Shown here: positions 6,595 to 15,541 of the stretch, one piece after another | Layout: every line of letters starts with the position of its first letter | How positions within the stretch are numbered: position 1 is the stretch's first letter | Origin: an uncultured Lachnospiraceae bacterium | Lineage (GTDB): Bacteria; Bacillota; Clostridia; Lachnospirales; Lachnospiraceae | Length of the DNA stretch: 41,192 bases | Direction: 5' to 3' | Assembly (NCBI GenBank): GCA_944383835.1 | Contig: CALWRE010000238.1 | Location: forward strand, 1-41,192 | Position numbers and translations under genes: made by a program | The notes under the pieces: generated by a model | Databases searched by the model: none | What the model was told of the DNA's origin: nothing | What the model saw: the letters and a program-made list of their open reading frames with translations, nothing else

Positions 6595-7494
6595 TTATAT
6601 ATCCCGTTCCTTATCCGCCATCATCTCCAGGAGGCGGCCCGCCGCCGGGGAAAGGGAGAGGCGGCTGTCCGTCACCACGCACATCTGCCGGGGCGGAAGC
6701 CCTTGGGTGAAGGCGAGGGGGAAAATACGGCCTTTGCCCAGCTCCTCCGCGGCAAAATCCTTCGCCACGCAGCCGATTCCCAGATTCCGCGCCGCAAACT
6801 GCACGATCATATCGCTGGTGGCAAGCTCGAATTCCGGCCTGAGCTCCACTCCCTGCGCGGCCAGGTATTCATCCAGGAAACGCCTGCTGCTGGTGTTCTT
6901 CTCCAGGCAGATGAGAGGCAGGCGCTCCAGTTCTTCATATTGCAAAACCTGTCCCTTCAGATGGGCGAACCGGCTGCCGGCGATAAAGCAGTCCTGCACC
7001 GGCCGCACCGGTTTCCAGCCGTTTTGCGGAATATCGGTGGACGGCGAGGTCACCACGCCGAAATCGATGCCCCCCGCCGCAAGAATCTCCAGCGTCTCCG
7101 GCGTCGGCCCGTTGGTCACCTTCACCTTTATCCCCGGATAGGCCTCGTGAAATTGTTCCAGATAAGGCAGGAGGAAAAAGCGCAGCGTCATATCGCTGGC
7201 CCCGATCCGGACCTCCCCGTCCTCCAGACGGCAGAGACGCCGCACCGCCTGCTCCCCGTTTAAGATGCTCTCCAGTCCTTCCGACACATAGCGGTACAAA
7301 AGCTCCCCCGTCTGAGTCAGCCTCACTCCCTTTGGCATGCGGATAAACAGCTCGCTCCCCAGTTCCTGCTCCAGCTGCCTTACGGCCTGGCTCACAGCAG
7401 GCTGCGAGACGCAGAGTTTCCTGGCCGCCGCCGTGATGCTGCCGCAGCGCCCCACCTGATAAAATACGCGGTACTGCTCCAGATTTATGTCCAC
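6595..7494 (-). CDS. LysR family transcriptional regulator
   Basis: 299 residues: an N-terminal winged helix-turn-helix (helices at about 18-38, SITAAARKLCVSQPAVSQAV) joined to a two-lobe periplasmic-binding-like effector domain (about 90-295; GEVRIGASDMTLRFFLLPYL opens it). The start is GTG at 7494 with GGGAGGTG close upstream. Similar proteins are often annotated as CysL/CbbR-like, but the effector cannot be told from the sequence. It lies upstream of purA on the same strand, and no divergent metabolic gene gives a target. Four 14-base tandem repeats sit directly upstream of its ribosome site, where promoter elements would be expected. Confidence 0.88.
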   Translation of the reverse strand: MDINLEQYRVFYQVGRCGSITAAARKLCVSQPAVSQAVRQLEQELGSELFIRMPKGVRLTQTGELLYRYVSEGLESILNGEQAVRRLCRLEDGEVRIGASDMTLRFFLLPYLEQFHEAYPGIKVKVTNGPTPETLEILAAGGIDFGVVTSPSTDIPQNGWKPVRPVQDCFIAGSRFAHLKGQVLQYEELERLPLICLEKNTSSRRFLDEYLAAQGVELRPEFELATSDMIVQFAARNLGIGCVAKDFAAEELGKGRIFPLAFTQGLPPRQMCVVTDSRLSLSPAAGRLLEMMADKERDI

Positions 7495-7508
7495 TGCTTA
7501 CACCTCCC

Positions 7509-7564
7509 TGCCTTATTATCTCTGCTTTATTATATCTGCCTTATTATCTCTACCTTACCATCTT
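7509..7564. repeat. Four tandem 14-base repeats between lysR and the XRE gene
   Basis: Units at 7509-7522, 7523-7536, 7537-7550 and 7551-7564. Units 1 and 3 are identical (TGCCTTATTATCTC), unit 2 has two changes and unit 4 is more diverged. On the minus strand unit 2 contains TATAAT, so the array may be part of the lysR promoter. Confidence 0.7.
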
Positions 7565-7659
7565 TATCACCCGCATTGCAAGACCATCCATATTTTTTTC
7601 AAAATCCTGTTACATCTCACCTGCTTCTGCGTCTTACATAATAGAAAGGTACAAAGAAT

Positions 7660-8034
7660 ATGCTGCTGCCAGATCGTCTCAAGCTTCTTCGTCTTCGGTT
7701 TGGATATTCTCAGGAGGCTCTTTCCAAGACACTCTCAATCTCTCGCATGGCTTACACACAGTACGAAACGGGCCACCGCGAACCCAGTTTAAAGACATTG
7801 GTTGTCCTTGCCCAAGTCTACAACGTGTCTTTAGACTATTTATTAGGACTCTCCGACCTTTCTCATCTGCCCGTTCTTTCTTCCGGGGAAAGATTTCTCC
7901 TGTCACAGCTCGATCGCTTGGCCGATGACAGGCGGCAGGCTGTTTTCCGTACTCTGCAGCATGAGCTGGGAGAACAGATTTTAAGCGATACCATAGAACA
8001 CGAGGACAGTCTTCCCGGACGACCTACCCCCTAG
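7660..8034 (+). CDS. XRE family helix-turn-helix regulator
   Basis: 124 residues. A Cro/CI-type helix-turn-helix fills residues 5-62: RLKLLRLRFGYSQEALSKTL, then SRMAYTQYETGHREPSLKTL and the YNVSLDYLLGLSD closing helix. A further 60 residues look helical and charged, ending in a Pro-rich tail. The domain order fits a small DNA-binding repressor that dimerises through its C-terminal part. AGAAAGGT lies about 9 bases upstream of the ATG. It stands alone between two minus-strand operons, with no phage or toxin gene beside it, so it is probably a chromosomal regulator of unknown target. Confidence 0.85.
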   Translation: MLLPDRLKLLRLRFGYSQEALSKTLSISRMAYTQYETGHREPSLKTLVVLAQVYNVSLDYLLGLSDLSHLPVLSSGERFLLSQLDRLADDRRQAVFRTLQHELGEQILSDTIEHEDSLPGRPTP

Positions 8035-8080
8035 CTCGCCGGAAATAAGCTGAATCATCTCTGAAGGCTATGGCAGAAAG

Positions 8081-8106
8081 ACAGCCCAGGCATTTGCCTG
8101 GGCTGT
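8081..8106 (-). terminator. Terminator of the purB operon
   Basis: ACAGCCCAGGCA (8081-8092) pairs perfectly with TGCCTGGGCTGT (8095-8106). On the minus strand it follows the purB stop and is trailed by CTTTCT. It may also halt transcription from the convergent XRE gene. Confidence 0.75.
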
Positions 8107-8126
8107 TCCCCCGTCTGTACGTTCCT

Positions 8127-9557
8127 TTATACGTTAATCTCTGCTTTTCTTCCCAGAACCGCCTCGTTGGCCCCAAGCAGGGGGCGCACCACCTCTTCCA
8201 GGAACTCTTCCACCTGGCGCGGGGCCCGGCCCACATAGCGGGAAGGATCCATGGTCTTTTGCAGTTCTTCCAGCGAGAGGTTAAAGGCCGGATCTGCGGC
8301 GATCAGCTCCAGAAGGTTATTGTCCTTCCCCTCTTCCTTCACCTGGCGGCCTGCCTCCATGGACAGGGTACGGATCTTCTCATGGAGCTCCTGCCGGTCT
8401 CCGCCGGCTTTCACCGCGTCCATCATAATGTTTTCCGTAGCCATAAAGGGCAGCTCGGCCATCAGATGCTTTTCGATTACCTTCGGATAGACCACCAGCC
8501 CGTCCACCACATTCAGGTACAGATCCAGAATCCCGTCCACCGCCAGGAAGGCCTCGGGGACGCTGATCCTCTTATTGGCCGAATCATCGAGAGTCCTCTC
8601 AAACCACTGGGTGGAGGCCGTAATCATCGGATTCATCAGATCGCTGATCACATAGTTTGCCAGAGAGGCGATCCGTTCGCTGCGCATGGGATTGCGCTTA
8701 TAGGCCATGGCCGAGGAACCGATCTGGCTCTTCTCAAAAGGCTCCTCGATCTCCTTTAAGTGCTGCAGGAGGCGAATATCGTTGGAAAACTTATGGGCGC
8801 TGGAGGCGATTCCCGCCAGGACGCTCAAGACCCTGGTATCCACCTTTCTCGAATACGTCTGGCCGGATACCGGATAGCAGGAGCAAAAGCCCATCTTCTC
8901 CGCAATCTTCTGGTCCAGAGCGCGGCACTTGGCATGGTCCCCCTCAAACAGCTCCAGGAAGCTGGCCTGGGTGCCGGTGGTTCCCTTGGATCCCAGCAGC
9001 CGCAGGGAATCCAGCACATAGCACAGATCCTCGTAGTCCAGTTTCAGATCCAGCAGCCACAGGGTGGCACGCTTGCCCACGGTGGTAGGCTGGGCCGGCT
9101 GGAAATGGGTGAAGGCCAGAGTCGGCTGATCCTTCCAATCATCGGCGAACTTTGACAGCTGCGCGATCACATTGAGAAGCTTTATGCGCACCAGGCGCAG
9201 CCCCTCTCGCATGATGATCAGATCGGTATTGTCGCCCACATAGCAGGAGGTGGCTCCCAGATGGATGATGCCTTTTGCCTTCGGGCACTGCAGGCCGTAG
9301 GCGTAGACGTGGGACATCACGTCGTGGCGGACCTCCTTCTCTCGGGCCTTCGCCTCCTCATAATTGATATCGTCCTGATGGGCCTTCATCTCCTCGATCT
9401 GCTCCTCGGTGATCGGCAGGCCCAGCTCCCGTTCCGCCTCCGCCAGGGCAATCCACAGCTTCCTCCAGGTGGTAAATTTTTTGTCAGGTGAAAAAATATA
9501 CTGCATTTCTTTGCTGGCATAGCGCTCGGACAAGGGACTCATATATTTCTCATGCAT
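8127..9557 (-). CDS. purB: Adenylosuccinate lyase
   Basis: 476 residues of the fumarase/aspartase superfamily. The signature loop GSSAMAYKRNP lies at about 280-290. The HxxP segment HFQPAQPTT (from 151) carries the general acid histidine, and HDVMSHVYAYG lies at 78-88. The enzyme removes fumarate twice in purine synthesis, from SAICAR to AICAR and from adenylosuccinate to AMP. The ATG follows AAGGAGG. The gene is last in a minus-strand block behind purC and purF, and its start overlaps the purF end by 19 bases, so it is cotranscribed and probably translationally coupled. A strong hairpin ends the operon. Confidence 0.96.
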   Translation of the reverse strand: MHEKYMSPLSERYASKEMQYIFSPDKKFTTWRKLWIALAEAERELGLPITEEQIEEMKAHQDDINYEEAKAREKEVRHDVMSHVYAYGLQCPKAKGIIHLGATSCYVGDNTDLIIMREGLRLVRIKLLNVIAQLSKFADDWKDQPTLAFTHFQPAQPTTVGKRATLWLLDLKLDYEDLCYVLDSLRLLGSKGTTGTQASFLELFEGDHAKCRALDQKIAEKMGFCSCYPVSGQTYSRKVDTRVLSVLAGIASSAHKFSNDIRLLQHLKEIEEPFEKSQIGSSAMAYKRNPMRSERIASLANYVISDLMNPMITASTQWFERTLDDSANKRISVPEAFLAVDGILDLYLNVVDGLVVYPKVIEKHLMAELPFMATENIMMDAVKAGGDRQELHEKIRTLSMEAGRQVKEEGKDNNLLELIAADPAFNLSLEELQKTMDPSRYVGRAPRQVEEFLEEVVRPLLGANEAVLGRKAEINV

Positions 9558-11035
9558 CGGAACGGTTCCTCCTTGGAAAAATAATCTTTATCCGCAAAAT
9601 TCCCCCGGATATCCTCTGTGGGCGGCTCCAGCGGATAATCGCCGGTAAAGCAGGCGGTGCACAGGGGAAGGCCCTCCGCCATCTCGCCCAGGCGTTCCAC
9701 GCCCAGGTATCCCAGGCTGTCCGCCCCTATATAACGGCGAATCTCCTCCAGGGTCTTATTATTGGCCAGAAGCTGGTCCTCGCTGGGGATATCCGTGCCG
9801 AAGTAGCAGGGATGGAGGAAGGGCGGAGCGGAAATCCGCACATGCACCTCCTTCGCCCCGGCCTCCCGGAGCATCGTCACAATGCGGGCGCTGGTGGTGC
9901 CGCGGACAATGGAGTCGTCGATCATGACCACCCGCTTGCCCCGGACCGCCTCTTTCAATACGCTCAGCTTCACGCGGACGCTGCTCTCCCGGCTCTTCTG
10001 CCCCGGCTTAATGAACGTCCGCCCCACATAGCTGTTCTTTACAAAGGCCGTGCCGTAGGGAATCCCCGACTCCATCGCATAGCCCAGGGCCGCCACCGTG
10101 CCCGACTCCGGCACGCCGGTGACCAGATCCGCCTCCGCCGGGTAGTCCTTGGCCAAGAACCGCCCCGCGGCGATCCGCGAGCGGTATACATTCACCCCGT
10201 CCAGGGTGGAATCCGGCCTGGCAAAATAAATATATTCAAAGATGCAGTGGGATACCCGGCCGCTCTGTCCGCACATCGAGGTATCGGAGTAAATCTGCCC
10301 GTCCCGGATGGTGACGATCTCTCCCGGCAGGACGTCGCGGACAAACTCCGCCCCCACCGTCTCCAGGGCCGCCGACTCCGAAGAGAGAATAAAGGCATTG
10401 TCCCTGCGGCCGATGCATAAGGGGCGGAAACCGTAAGGGTCTCTGGCCCCGATCAGCTTGCGGGGGCTCATAATCACCAGGGAATAGGCCCCCTTTAACT
10501 TTTTCATGGCCAGGGCCACCGCCTCTTCTACGGCCCTCGTCTTCACCCGCGCCCTGGCGATATGGTAGGCGATGACCTCTGAGTCGATGGTGGTCTGGAA
10601 GATGGCCCCATCCTTTTCCAGCTCCCGGCGAAGCTCCGGCGTATTGACCAGGTTTCCGTTGTGAGCCAGGGCCAGGGTTCCCTTAATATAATTGAGGACC
10701 AGGGGCTGGGCGTTCTCCCGGCTGCTGTCGCCGGCGGTGGAATAGCGCACATGGCCGACGCCGATATTCCCCCCGCCCAGCGAAGCAAAGGTCTCCTTCG
10801 TAAACACCTCGTTGACCAGACCCATTCCCTTTACGGTCCGGACCTTTCCCTTGGGGCCGGCGGTATCGCTGACGGCAATGCCGCAGCTCTCCTGCCCCCT
10901 GTGCTGCAGGGCAAAGAGGCCGTAATAAATCGTCGCGGCGACGTCGCCCCCGTCAAAATCATAAACGCCGAAAACGCCGCACTCCTCGTGGAGCCCGTCG
11001 TTTTCCAGCTCTGTGTCAAAACAAAAATCCTTCAT
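9539..11035 (-). CDS. purF: Amidophosphoribosyltransferase (Fe-S type)
   Basis: 498 residues. An N-terminal Ntn glutaminase domain has catalytic Cys19 (ECGVFGVYDF), normally exposed by removal of a short propeptide, here the first 18 residues. A phosphoribosyltransferase domain follows, with the PRPP loop VVMIDDSIVRGTTS. Extra cysteines, including HPCYFG and CTACF near the C-terminus, match the B. subtilis-type enzyme that carries a 4Fe-4S cluster. It makes phosphoribosylamine from PRPP and glutamine, the committed step of purine synthesis. AGAAGGACAG precedes the ATG. purC lies 31 bases upstream and purB overlaps downstream. The oxygen-sensitive cluster suits an anaerobe. Confidence 0.96.
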   Translation of the reverse strand: MKDFCFDTELENDGLHEECGVFGVYDFDGGDVAATIYYGLFALQHRGQESCGIAVSDTAGPKGKVRTVKGMGLVNEVFTKETFASLGGGNIGVGHVRYSTAGDSSRENAQPLVLNYIKGTLALAHNGNLVNTPELRRELEKDGAIFQTTIDSEVIAYHIARARVKTRAVEEAVALAMKKLKGAYSLVIMSPRKLIGARDPYGFRPLCIGRRDNAFILSSESAALETVGAEFVRDVLPGEIVTIRDGQIYSDTSMCGQSGRVSHCIFEYIYFARPDSTLDGVNVYRSRIAAGRFLAKDYPAEADLVTGVPESGTVAALGYAMESGIPYGTAFVKNSYVGRTFIKPGQKSRESSVRVKLSVLKEAVRGKRVVMIDDSIVRGTTSARIVTMLREAGAKEVHVRISAPPFLHPCYFGTDIPSEDQLLANNKTLEEIRRYIGADSLGYLGVERLGEMAEGLPLCTACFTGDYPLEPPTEDIRGNFADKDYFSKEEPFRCMRNI

Positions 11036-11066
11036 CTGTCCTTCTCTTTTTCACTTGCCTGAAATC

Positions 11067-11771
11067 TTACAGCCCCAGACGGCTGAAGACTTCGTTGTAA
11101 GCATCCTCCACATTGCCCATATCCCTGCGGAAACGGTCCTTGTCCAGTTTCTCATGGGTGTTGATATCCCACAGGCGGCAGGTGTCGGGGGAAATCTCAT
11201 CGGCCAGGATCACCTGTCCGTGGTAGCGCCCAAACTCGATCTTGAAATCGATCAGCTCGATGCCGGCCCCGGCAAAGTAAGCCTTCAGCACCTCGTTGAT
11301 CTTGAAGGTCATCTTGGTGATCGCGTCGATTTCCTCCTGGGTGGCAAGCCCCAAAGCCAGAGCATAGTAGGAGTTGATAAAGGGATCGCCCAGTTCGTCG
11401 TTCTTGTAGCTGAATTCCAGGGTGGGGCACAGAAGCTGTCTGCCCTCTTCGATACCCAGTTTTTTGGAAAAGCTGCCGGCCGCCACATTGCGGACAATCA
11501 CCTCTAACGGAACGATTTCCACCTTCTTTACCGCCGTCTCCCGGTCGGAAAGCTCCTCGATATAGTGGGTGGGAATTCCCTCCTTCTCCAGCATCTGGAA
11601 AATGCGGTTGGTCATCCGGTTGTTGATCGCGCCTTTGCCCACAATGGTGCCCTTCTTCTGGCCGTTGAAGGCGGTGGCGTCGTCCTTGTAATCCACGATC
11701 AGGACGTCCTCGTCATCGGTGCGGTAAACCTTCTTGGCTTTTCCCTCATACAACAAATCCAGTTTTTTCAT
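11067..11771 (-). CDS. purC: SAICAR synthetase
   Basis: 234 residues, the usual bacterial length. It opens [15 protein letters not shown], with the lysine-rich ATP-binding strand, then [29 protein letters not shown] and the DFKIEFGR metal/ATP segment. It ends with the [12 protein letters not shown] and DKDRFRRD motifs. The enzyme adds aspartate to CAIR with ATP, giving SAICAR, the substrate of PurB. The ATG at 11771 is preceded by GAGGAG. It stands between the flavin reductase gene and purF with short gaps, so it is part of the pur block. No oddity is seen. Confidence 0.96.
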   Translation of the reverse strand: MKKLDLLYEGKAKKVYRTDDEDVLIVDYKDDATAFNGQKKGTIVGKGAINNRMTNRIFQMLEKEGIPTHYIEELSDRETAVKKVEIVPLEVIVRNVAAGSFSKKLGIEEGRQLLCPTLEFSYKNDELGDPFINSYYALALGLATQEEIDAITKMTFKINEVLKAYFAGAGIELIDFKIEFGRYHGQVILADEISPDTCRLWDINTHEKLDKDRFRRDMGNVEDAYNEVFSRLGL

Positions 11772-11840
11772 CTTTTTACAACTCCTCTTTTCTAATGGTA
11801 TCTCTGGTTCTATATTTTCCTCCGCAAAAAGCGGCTGAAA

Positions 11841-12449
11841 TCAGGATTTTTTCTTGCTTCGGCCTCTTCCCCCGCCTCCCTCGGACGGTTTCTTTCGCAC
11901 GCTGAACCCGAAGGTTCCCAGGGACCTGCCCAGGCCGTAATAGCTGCCGTGGTCATAGACGATGGGCTTCGCCTTTGCCAGGTCGAAGCGCCCTCCCGCA
12001 TCCATATAGGCCTCGTCGGCATGGACGCAGAGAACCCTGGCCAAAAACAGGTCATGGGAACCGCAGGCCCGTCTCTCCTCCACCCGGCATTCGATATTCA
12101 CCGGGCTTTCCCCGATCAAGGGGGCGCTCACCTGGGAGGCCTTTTCCGGCGTAAGTCCCAGGGCGGCGAACTTGTCCGCATCCCTTCCGGAGCGAACGCC
12201 GCAGAAATCGGTGGCAAAGGCCAGCTTCTCCGTGGTCAGGTTCACCACAAACTCCCCCGTCTCCAGCAGCAGGCCGTGGGAATACCGCTCCGGCCGCACC
12301 GAAATGGACAGCATCGGCGGATTGGTACAGATGGTCCCGGCCCAGGCCACGGTGATAATATTCGGTTTTCCATCCTTTCCCGCCACGGTCACCATCACCA
12401 CCGGGAGGGGATAGAGCATATTGCCGGCCTTCCAAATCTGTTTCGCCAC
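11841..12449 (-). CDS. Flavin reductase family protein (FMN-binding split barrel)
   Basis: About 202 residues of the flavin reductase-like split-barrel fold: YPLPVVMVTVAGKDGKPNII, then the TNPPMLSISVRPERYSHGLL core and TGEFVVNL, which form the FMN site in this family. The substrate is unknown; relatives reduce flavin or bind FMN in redox reactions. GTG 12449 is preferred because GAGAGGAGG lies upstream at proper spacing; an in-frame ATG at 12503 has no ribosome site. The tail is strongly basic and Gly-rich (GGGGRGRSKKKS). It lies between pheA (64-base gap) and purC (70-base gap) on the same strand, probably in one transcript, with no obvious metabolic link. Confidence 0.82.
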   Translation of the reverse strand: MAKQIWKAGNMLYPLPVVMVTVAGKDGKPNIITVAWAGTICTNPPMLSISVRPERYSHGLLLETGEFVVNLTTEKLAFATDFCGVRSGRDADKFAALGLTPEKASQVSAPLIGESPVNIECRVEERRACGSHDLFLARVLCVHADEAYMDAGGRFDLAKAKPIVYDHGSYYGLGRSLGTFGFSVRKKPSEGGGGRGRSKKKS

Positions 12450-12512
12450 CCGGCCGCCTCCTCTCGCCTCTTTCTCTTCCATGTCCATGCCGCACGGACT
12501 CATCCGCTTCTA

Positions 12513-13637
12513 TCAATAGTTTCCCAATATCTTAAAATAACTCGCCTCTTCCAGGATCCCCCGCAGAGCCCCCATGACCGTGGTATCCGACAGATTTCCC
12601 TCAAAGTCCACAAAGAAGCGGTACTCCCAATTCTTCCCGGCAATCGGGCAAGACTCGATCTTCGTCATATTCAGGTCATTGTAAATAAAATGGGATAAAA
12701 TAGAATACAGGCTGCCGCTCTCGTGGGGGAGCTCAAAGCAGATGCTGATCTTGCCGGCGTCCTTCGTGAATACTTTCTGGCCGGCCACCACGAGAAACCG
12801 GGTGGTATTGGCCTCGCTGTAATTCACTCCTTCCTGCAGAATCTCCAGGCCGTACAGGGGAGCGGCCGCAGGGCTGGCAATCGCCGCCTGGCTGACAAGC
12901 CCGTCCTCCTTCACCTTTTTGGCGCTGAGGGCCGTGTTGTTTAAACTGACCCGCCTCCAGTCGGAATGGCGGTTCAAAAACTGCGCGCACTGCAGAAGGC
13001 CCTGGGGATGGGAATAGACGACCTGAATATCGGAGAGGCTGGCCCCCGGCAGGCCCAGAAGGGCATGCTCCACGCGAAGGCAGATCTCCCCGACAATATA
13101 ATTGTCGTAGAAAGCCAGGAGATCGTAAACGCCGCTCACCGTCCCGGCGGTGGAATTCTCGATGGGCAAAACCGCATAGTCCGCATCGCAGATGCTGATG
13201 GCCTTCATCGCATCCTCCCAGGTATGTACCGGCGCGAGGCTTCCCGCATCGGGGAAAAACTGCTGGGCCGCCTGCTGGCTGTAGGCCCCCGGCACGCCCT
13301 GATATACGACGCGGGCGTCATTTTTCAGATGATCGATCCGCGTAAAGGGGAGCTTTATCCCCTGGCCTTTTTCCGCCAGGATCCGGTACTGCAGCTTGCG
13401 GCTGGCCGCCATCAGCTGCCGGAACATATCATGGATTCCCTGCCGTTCAAAATCATCTGCGCCCATGGATTCCACCCGCGCAAGCTTCTCTTTCTCCCGC
13501 TCCGCATCCAGGACCTTTTTCCCATTCTCAATCTTATACTCTGCCACGGACCGGCAAATCTGCTGTCTTTTCTGAAACAATTCCACCAGTTCGCGGTCTA
13601 CTTCGTCGATCTGTTCTCTCAGCTGCTGTAAGTCCAC
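12513..13637 (-). CDS. pheA: Bifunctional chorismate mutase / prephenate dehydratase (P-protein)
   Basis: 374 residues in three parts. An AroQ-type chorismate mutase helix bundle (about 1-85) is followed by prephenate dehydratase (about 105-285; YQGVPGAYSQQAA, LPIENSTAG and the catalytic NTTRFLVV) and an ACT domain (about 295-370). It converts chorismate through prephenate to phenylpyruvate, leading to phenylalanine. In the ACT domain the usual ESRP phenylalanine-binding motif reads ESCP, and GALY reads GSLY, so feedback control may differ. GTG 13637 is chosen because AGGAGGG sits just upstream; an ATG eight codons earlier has only a distant ribosome site. It is first in the minus-strand block leading into purC-purF-purB. 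Confidence 0.92.
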   Translation of the reverse strand: MDLQQLREQIDEVDRELVELFQKRQQICRSVAEYKIENGKKVLDAEREKEKLARVESMGADDFERQGIHDMFRQLMAASRKLQYRILAEKGQGIKLPFTRIDHLKNDARVVYQGVPGAYSQQAAQQFFPDAGSLAPVHTWEDAMKAISICDADYAVLPIENSTAGTVSGVYDLLAFYDNYIVGEICLRVEHALLGLPGASLSDIQVVYSHPQGLLQCAQFLNRHSDWRRVSLNNTALSAKKVKEDGLVSQAAIASPAAAPLYGLEILQEGVNYSEANTTRFLVVAGQKVFTKDAGKISICFELPHESGSLYSILSHFIYNDLNMTKIESCPIAGKNWEYRFFVDFEGNLSDTTVMGALRGILEEASYFKILGNY

Positions 13638-13739
13638 TGTCTTTCCCTCCTGATAAGTCATTTCCCATTGTAATCAATTCCTCCTCTTATTTCAAGTGCC
13701 AATTGCATAAAAAAGACAGGCTCCGGCCATACTGGCCTT

Positions 13740-14249
13740 ATGGAAAACAAATTTATCAAATGCGGGCTGATCGGCTGGACCATGGAGCTCTTCGCCACCA
13801 GCCTCAGCAATTATCATCGAAACGGGGACAGGCGGATGATGGGAAACACCTCCCTGTGGATGTTCCCGATCTACGGGATGGCGGCCGCCATGGCCCCTGT
13901 GGGGAAGGTTCTGTGCAAGAGGAATCTCTTCGTCCGGGGCAGCGTCTATATGTGCCTGATCTTCGCCGCCGAGTACACCACCGGCTGGCTGCTGCGCCGC
14001 CTGGGCGTATGCCCCTGGGATTACAGCGAGGCTCCGTTAAACATCGACGGCCTCATCCGCCTGGACTATGCCCCGGCCTGGTTCGCCGCCGGCCTTCTCT
14101 TTGAGAGCAATGTCTGCGGCGAAGTAAGGAAAGCATACAAGAAAGAAAAGAAGAATGAGAAGAAGAAAGCGAAGGAGAAAACGAAGGAAACGAAAAAAGC
14201 CCTCTGCCGCTGCAGCGGGGCCGAGATACGGCAAGGGACCGCTTCGTAA
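13740..14249 (+). CDS. Putative ABC_trans_CmpB-type membrane protein
   Basis: 169 residues. The order GWTMELFATSL, a polar NGDRRMMGNTSLWMFPIYG loop and two or three further hydrophobic segments resembles the CmpB family of clostridial membrane proteins, often labelled putative ABC transporter permease without proof. The last 45 residues are a highly charged Lys/Glu tail, probably cytoplasmic. No normal ribosome site precedes ATG 13740. Instead a GGCCA/TGGCC hairpin (13725-13737) abuts the start, with AAGACAGG further up, so initiation may be weak or structured. The stop codon lies inside the loop of the terminator. I cannot assign a substrate. Confidence 0.65.
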   Translation: MENKFIKCGLIGWTMELFATSLSNYHRNGDRRMMGNTSLWMFPIYGMAAAMAPVGKVLCKRNLFVRGSVYMCLIFAAEYTTGWLLRRLGVCPWDYSEAPLNIDGLIRLDYAPAWFAAGLLFESNVCGEVRKAYKKEKKNEKKKAKEKTKETKKALCRCSGAEIRQGTAS

Positions 14250-14269
14250 AGAGGCGGTCCCTTCTTTTT
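14233..14269 (+). terminator. Terminator overlapping the stop codon of the CmpB-like gene
   Basis: AAGGGACCGC (14233-14242) pairs perfectly with GCGGTCCCTT (14254-14263), followed by CTTTTT. The stop codon of the gene at 13740 falls in the loop. Confidence 0.85.
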
Positions 14270-14287
14270 CATTCTTTTTTATTCTTT

Positions 14288-15541
14288 TTAATTTTCCAGA
14301 TGCGCGTTGAGCTTGGCCGCCTTGCAGAAGACAAAGTAGCCGGCAATGATCAGCACGGAGATCATCGCGACGCCCAGCTGCATGTGTCCGGTGGCCTGGG
14401 TCACGACGGACACGAGGCCGGTTCCCATAAAGGAAGCGCCCTTGCCGCAGATATCCAGAAGGCCGAAAAACTCGCCGGCCTTCTCCGCCGGGATGATTTT
14501 GGCAAAGTAGGAGCGGGACAGGGCCTGTATACCGCCCTGGAAAACGCCCACGCACACAGCAAGCAGCCAGAACTCCCACGCCTGGTCCAGCTGGATGGCA
14601 AAGAGGGCGATGGCCGCATAAGCCAGGATGCAGATGCGGATCAGCTTGGAATTCTTATACTTGCCCGCCAGCCTGCCGAAGATCAGGGCAAAGGGGAAGG
14701 CTACGAACTGGGTCAGCAGCAGGGCCAGAAGAAGCATCGTGCTGTCCAGTCCCAGGGCCTCGCCGTAAGCCGTCGCCATCTCGATCACGGTGTAAACGCC
14801 GTCGATGTAGAGGAAGAAGGCAATCAGGAAGATGAACAGCCCCTTCTGATGGCTGATCTCCTTTAAGCTGTGCCCCAGCCGGGCAAAGGACTCCCGAACT
14901 GCGTTCTTCTTCTTTTCCACGAAATGAACCTGCTTATAGTTCCGAAGCAGGGGGATGGTCATCCCCAGCCACCAGGCCGCCGTCAGGAAGAAGGCGATTC
15001 CCATGGCCGTCACCATCGATATGCCGAAGCCATCCGCATTCAGCACCACGACCAGGCTGATGATAAACGGAATCACGCTGCCGATATAGCCCCAGGCATA
15101 GCCCTGGGAGGAGACATTGTCCATCCGCTCCGGCGTCGTTATATCGGTGAGCATGGAATCGTAAAACACCAGGCTGGCGTTGTATCCCACCTTGGCAATC
15201 ACGAAAAGAACCAGGAAGGCCAGCCAGTAGGAGGGCAAAGACAGGGCCGCGCAGCCGATGACGCCGATCATCAAAAAGGCGGTGAAAATCGGCTTTTTAT
15301 ATCCGCCGGTATCGGCCATCGTTCCAAAAACAGGGCCCAGGCAGGCCACAATCAGCGTCGAGATGGAGGCCGCATATCCCCAGTAAGCCAGATAATCCGC
15401 GGAGGAAACCCCTCCGCTCTCCGCCAGGGAATTAAAGTAGATCGGAATCAGGGTCGAGATCAGAAGCGTGAAGGCCGAGTTTCCCACATCGTATAAAATC
15501 CAATATTTTTCCAAGCGCGTCAATTTATTTTTCTTTTCCAT
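14288..15541 (-). CDS. MFS transporter, UMF1/Atg22-like
   Basis: 417 residues with about twelve membrane helices. The opening LEKYWILYDVGNSAFTLLIS and the GTMADTGGYKKP loop are typical of the UMF1 branch of the major facilitator superfamily, related to yeast Atg22. A cytoplasmic loop between helices 6 and 7 is rich in Lys. It sits in the cell membrane; substrates of bacterial members are unknown, though amino acid or small-metabolite efflux has been suggested for the branch. The start at 15541 follows GGAGG with 4-base spacing and is preferred to an ATG 17 codons upstream. It is the last gene of a run starting at the sigma-like gene and purL. Confidence 0.85.
   Translation of the reverse strand: MEKKNKLTRLEKYWILYDVGNSAFTLLISTLIPIYFNSLAESGGVSSADYLAYWGYAASISTLIVACLGPVFGTMADTGGYKKPIFTAFLMIGVIGCAALSLPSYWLAFLVLFVIAKVGYNASLVFYDSMLTDITTPERMDNVSSQGYAWGYIGSVIPFIISLVVVLNADGFGISMVTAMGIAFFLTAAWWLGMTIPLLRNYKQVHFVEKKKNAVRESFARLGHSLKEISHQKGLFIFLIAFFLYIDGVYTVIEMATAYGEALGLDSTMLLLALLLTQFVAFPFALIFGRLAGKYKNSKLIRICILAYAAIALFAIQLDQAWEFWLLAVCVGVFQGGIQALSRSYFAKIIPAEKAGEFFGLLDICGKGASFMGTGLVSVVTQATGHMQLGVAMISVLIIAGYFVFCKAAKLNAHLEN

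Noticed and set aside
13638..13740. A T-box or attenuator leader upstream of pheA
   Set aside because: The gap is about 100 bases and shared with a divergent gene; no T-box core sequence or terminator hairpin is visible.
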